A program made the position numbers and the translations under genes. Of a stretch of 7,665 nt of DNA, positions 5,658-7,665 are shown piece after piece. Location: NCBI GenBank assembly GCA_002424365.1, contig DIRQ01000030.1:1-7665 (forward strand), written 5' to 3'. The notes beneath the pieces were generated by a model. It was not told the origin of the DNA. It searched no databases and saw only the letters and a list, made by a program, of their open reading frames with translations. Origin of the DNA: Syntrophomonas sp. UBA5432 (GTDB lineage Bacteria > Bacillota > Syntrophomonadia > Syntrophomonadales > Syntrophomonadaceae). Within the stretch, counting starts at the first letter, position 1. Each line of letters opens with the position of its first letter.

Positions 5658-6368
5658 GTGAAGGATAGGTTGTTTCGAGATATATTACCGCAGGTGTCGA
5701 AACCGGCTCGTTATACTGGTGGGGAAGTTAATATGATAAAAAAGGATTGGGAAGAGGCTCAGGCTAAAATGGTGTTCGCTTTTCCCGATGTCTATGAAGT
5801 AGGTATGTCCCATATTGGGGGTAAAATTCTTTATGGTCTGGTTAATGAAAAGAGCAATCACCTGATGGAGCGCTCTTTTGCTCCTTGGCCCGACCTGGAA
5901 GAGGTTATGCGGCGGGAGAATATACCCCTTTATAGCCTTGAGTCCTTTCGCCCTTTGGGGGATTTTGATGTAGTCGGGTTTTCCCTGCAATACGAATTAT
6001 CTATTACCAATGTGCTCAATATGCTGGACCTATCCGGAATACCCCTGTGGTCGAAGGACCGCCCCAACGGTTGCCCGCTGGTAATTGCCGGTGGGCCGGT
6101 AGTCTTTAACCCGGAACCATTTGCCGAATTCTTCGATGCTTTCCTTATTGGTGATGGTGAGGAAGTCACCCTGGAATTTTTGGATTGTGTCTATAAGAAC
6201 CGGGAAATGGAACGGAATGAGTTGCTCCTAAAACTGGCTCAGATAGAAGGGGTCTATATTCCTGCCCTTTTCCAGGTAGAATATAAAGACGATGGTACTA
6301 TAAGGTATGATGATTTATGCACGAGACTTCGGTCATCTCTTAATTCAATCGGAAAAGTGTGTTCGTAA
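5658..6368 (+). pseudogene. B12-binding/radical SAM protein, C-terminally truncated
   Basis: The 236-codon frame matches the N-terminal region of the large clostridial radical SAM proteins of the TIGR03960 type (usually about 600 residues), which pair a cobalamin-binding-like domain with a radical SAM domain. GTG 5658 is chosen because GGAGG (5645-5649) lies 8 bp upstream; an in-frame ATG at 5643 overlaps that site. Recognisable blocks are LPQVSKPARYTGGEVN (10-25), FAFPDVYEVGMSHIGGKILY (40-59), GFSLQYELSITNVLNML (107-123), AGGPVVFNPEPFAEFFDAFL (144-163) and IGDGEEV. Homology ends near residue 215 (YKDDGTI); the tail RYDDLCTRLRSSLNSIGKVC is not family-like. The CxxxCxxC cluster motif, which lies further on in full-length members, is therefore absent and the protein cannot do radical chemistry. 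In relatives the gene usually precedes another radical SAM gene and an RNase G gene; neither is here. The break is near 6300. Confidence 0.8.
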
Positions 6369-6511
6369 TAATATAGATATTGATAAATTATTCCTGCATT
6401 ATTACCGGTTCTACAGCAGGATATATCTTAACACTGAACTATAGCCGGCATTCCTTTTTTCCAAAACAAACTCATATTACTTCTCTTCTTTTGGTTCAAT
6501 AATAAACTCTT

Positions 6512-6539
6512 TTAAGATTGTTATTTTTTTAGATATAAT
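6512..6539 (+). promoter_or_regulatory. Putative sigma-A promoter of the ATPase gene
   Basis: TTAAGA (6512-6517, four of six consensus matches) and a perfect TATAAT (6534-6539) are separated by 16 bp. They lie 18 bp before the ATPase start, whose ribosome binding site is AGGTGA at 6546-6551. This suggests that the ATPase has its own transcript independent of the broken gene upstream. The rest of 6369-6511 is AT-rich with no gene. Confidence 0.55.
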
Positions 6540-6557
6540 TTTAACAGGTGATTTTGT

Positions 6558-7274
6558 ATGTATTTGAAAAAGATATCACTTCTGAGAGAGAATATAAAAT
6601 CGTTCGACCATTATCCCTTTTCTATTCCTGCTATTAAGAGTCTTGATCAAATTGAATTCAGAAGCAATGTAACATTTTTTGTTGGAGAGAACGGTTCGGG
6701 GAAATCTACATTGTTAGAAGCAATCGCTCACCAGTGTGGTTTTAATACCGCAGGTGGCAGCCGCAACAATGTTTATGATGTACCTGCATCTGAATCTGTT
6801 GTAGCAGATTACATCAGACTTTCGTGGATGCCAAAAGTAACCAGTGGTTTTTTCTTAAGGGCAGAATCCTTTTACCATTTTGCCTCTCACATTGATGATG
6901 TGGATGATACAGGATATAGAGCTTATGGAGGTTGTTCTCTACATGAACAATCACATGGAGAATCATTTTTTGCATTGTTTATGAATCGTTTTAAAGGAAA
7001 AGCTATTTATCTATTGGATGAACCCGAAGCAGCTTTGTCTCCTTCCAGACAATTGGCCTTTTTTAGGATACTACATGATCTTACCAGGAATGGAACAGCA
7101 CAATTTATTATTGCTACTCATTCCCCCATACTATTGGGTTATCCCAATTCTGTTATTTTAAATTTTGATGACAGAAAAATAAATGAAATAGAATATGAAA
7201 TGACAGATCATTATCAAATTACTAAATATTTTTTACAGCATAGGGAGAAGGTCATTTCTGAAATTTTAGATTAA
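6558..7274 (+). CDS. ABC-type AAA-family ATPase (predicted, COG3910-like)
   Basis: This complete 238-residue soluble ATPase has the ABC/SMC-type nucleotide-binding motifs in order: Walker A GENGSGKST at 43-51, a signature-like SLHEQSHGES at 127-136, Walker B AIYLLDEPEAALS at 149-161 with the catalytic Glu at 155, and the H-loop THSP at 187-190. The short spacing between Walker A and the signature, with no coiled-coil arm, distinguishes it from SMC and RecN proteins, and the absence of membrane partners argues against a transporter. It fits a small family of stand-alone predicted ATPases whose biological role is unknown. ATG 6558 has AGGTGA 6 bp upstream and a fair promoter. It stands alone: the upstream gene is truncated and rsgA starts 72 bp downstream. 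Some defence systems contain ATPases of this general fold, but no partner gene is here to support that role. Confidence 0.85.
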   Translation: MYLKKISLLRENIKSFDHYPFSIPAIKSLDQIEFRSNVTFFVGENGSGKSTLLEAIAHQCGFNTAGGSRNNVYDVPASESVVADYIRLSWMPKVTSGFFLRAESFYHFASHIDDVDDTGYRAYGGCSLHEQSHGESFFALFMNRFKGKAIYLLDEPEAALSPSRQLAFFRILHDLTRNGTAQFIIATHSPILLGYPNSVILNFDDRKINEIEYEMTDHYQITKYFLQHREKVISEILD

Positions 7275-7284
7275 CTTTTAACCG

Positions 7285-7328
7285 TCAACAACCCTTTATA
7301 TTGGCGCTTGTTGTATAAACCCGGGTTT
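7285..7328. repeat. Inverted repeats between the ATPase gene and rsgA
   Basis: CAACAA (7286-7291) and TTGTTG (7308-7313) can form a 6-bp stem, and a perfect 12-bp palindrome AAACCCGGGTTT follows at 7317-7328, five bp before the rsgA ribosome binding site. No clear T-run follows the first stem, so a terminator is doubtful. The palindrome may be an operator or chance. Confidence 0.35.
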
Positions 7329-7346
7329 GTCGAAGGAGAGGGAGAA

Positions 7347-7665
7347 TTGAATACAAGAATTAAAAATCTAGGTTTTTCTGAAAGAGTGATTCAAGAAGCC
7401 GCGTACTATGAAGGATTATTTTTGGGAAGAGTCATTGCCCAATATAAGGACTTATACAAAGTTGCCACTGAAAATACAGAATTTATTGCAGAAATATCCG
7501 GAAAGCTTCGTTATTCTTCCTATGAATTATCCGATTATCCGGCAGTTGGTGATTTCGTGATGATCGACCGGGAGAATGATCTGCACGGCAATGCAATTAT
7601 CCATGATGTATTGACCCGAAAAAGTGTATTTGTTCGAAGAACTGCCGGAACATCGCACGATGTTC
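7347..7665 (+). CDS. rsgA: Small ribosomal subunit biogenesis GTPase RsgA (5' part)
   Basis: The first 106 codons of a circularly permuted GTPase that helps late maturation of the 30S subunit run off the window end. TTG 7347 is the start, with GGAGAGGGA (7335-7343) as ribosome binding site. The reading begins MNTRIKNLGFSERVIQEAAY, then the OB-fold domain: GRVIAQYKDLYKVATEN, FIAEISGKLRY, YPAVGDFVMIDR, GNAIIHDVLTRKSVFVRRTA and GTSHDV, where the family leads into the GTPase domain. The G motifs and the C-terminal zinc-binding region lie outside the window. The frame is intact as far as seen. Some genomes carry a second, short-form RsgA in accessory regions; the long N-terminal extension before the OB fold (about 25 residues) fits such variants, but this cannot be decided here. 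Confidence 0.88.
   Translation, partial: MNTRIKNLGFSERVIQEAAYYEGLFLGRVIAQYKDLYKVATENTEFIAEISGKLRYSSYELSDYPAVGDFVMIDRENDLHGNAIIHDVLTRKSVFVRRTAGTSHDV

Noticed and set aside
5685..6169. Reverse-strand open frames over the radical SAM gene
   Set aside because: They are antisense to a clear protein match and have no motif of their own.
6392..6421. Hairpin TCCTGC/GCAGGA after the truncated radical SAM gene
   Set aside because: The stem is only 6 bp with an 18-base loop and no T-run, too weak to call a terminator.
1..7665. CRISPR array, tRNA or rRNA genes
   Set aside because: No regularly spaced identical repeats with unique spacers were seen, and no tRNA or rRNA signature sequence was recognised on reading.

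Overview
The window looks like an accessory, decayed stretch of a Firmicutes chromosome, most likely from an anaerobic Clostridia or Negativicutes relative. The evidence is strong AGGAGG-type ribosome binding sites, GTG/TTG starts, moderately AT-rich DNA, a signal-peptide protein with a bacterial pre-peptidase C-terminal (PPC) domain, an rsgA gene, and the N-terminal part of a B12-binding/radical SAM protein of a type common in clostridia. The taxon is inferred from protein resemblance only and is not firm.

Layout. Bases 1-461 carry no recognisable gene, only a hairpin-like repeat near 214-261. Bases 462-1923 are a graveyard of transposable-element pieces: a DDE transposase pseudogene (462-1047, with a 32-bp perfect palindrome at an internal deletion junction); a reverse-strand tyrosine-recombinase pseudogene (about 1139-1600) whose end repeats abut the broken DDE gene; a set of about 22-bp-phased repeats resembling an insertion sequence end (1659-1731); and a reverse-strand IS110-type N-terminal fragment (1750-1923). 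Bases 1992-2615 are a decayed but nearly full-length gene of an unrecognised family. Reading through three one-base shifts and two stops gives a protein of about 208 residues. Bases 2650-2926 are the N-terminal remnant of an MFS transporter.

Bases 3150-4981 hold the two intact genes of the centre: a secreted PPC-domain protein with a terminator just after it, and a 231-residue protein of unknown function. The C-terminal motif of that protein (DEIK..L..L..D.S.P..VNG) matches the decayed gene at 1992-2615, so the window carries two relatives of one uncharacterised family. A tiny ORF with its own ribosome binding site follows, and then an internally deleted IS1182-like element (about 5060-5614) that keeps its promoter, start and terminator.

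The right part has a B12-binding/radical SAM gene truncated before its iron-sulfur motif (5658-6368), a complete small ABC-type ATPase (6558-7274) with its own promoter, and the first 106 codons of the ribosome-assembly GTPase gene rsgA, which runs off the window. No single pathway links these genes. The window is best read as a few intact genes (PPC protein, unknown protein, ATPase, rsgA) among broken genes and element debris.
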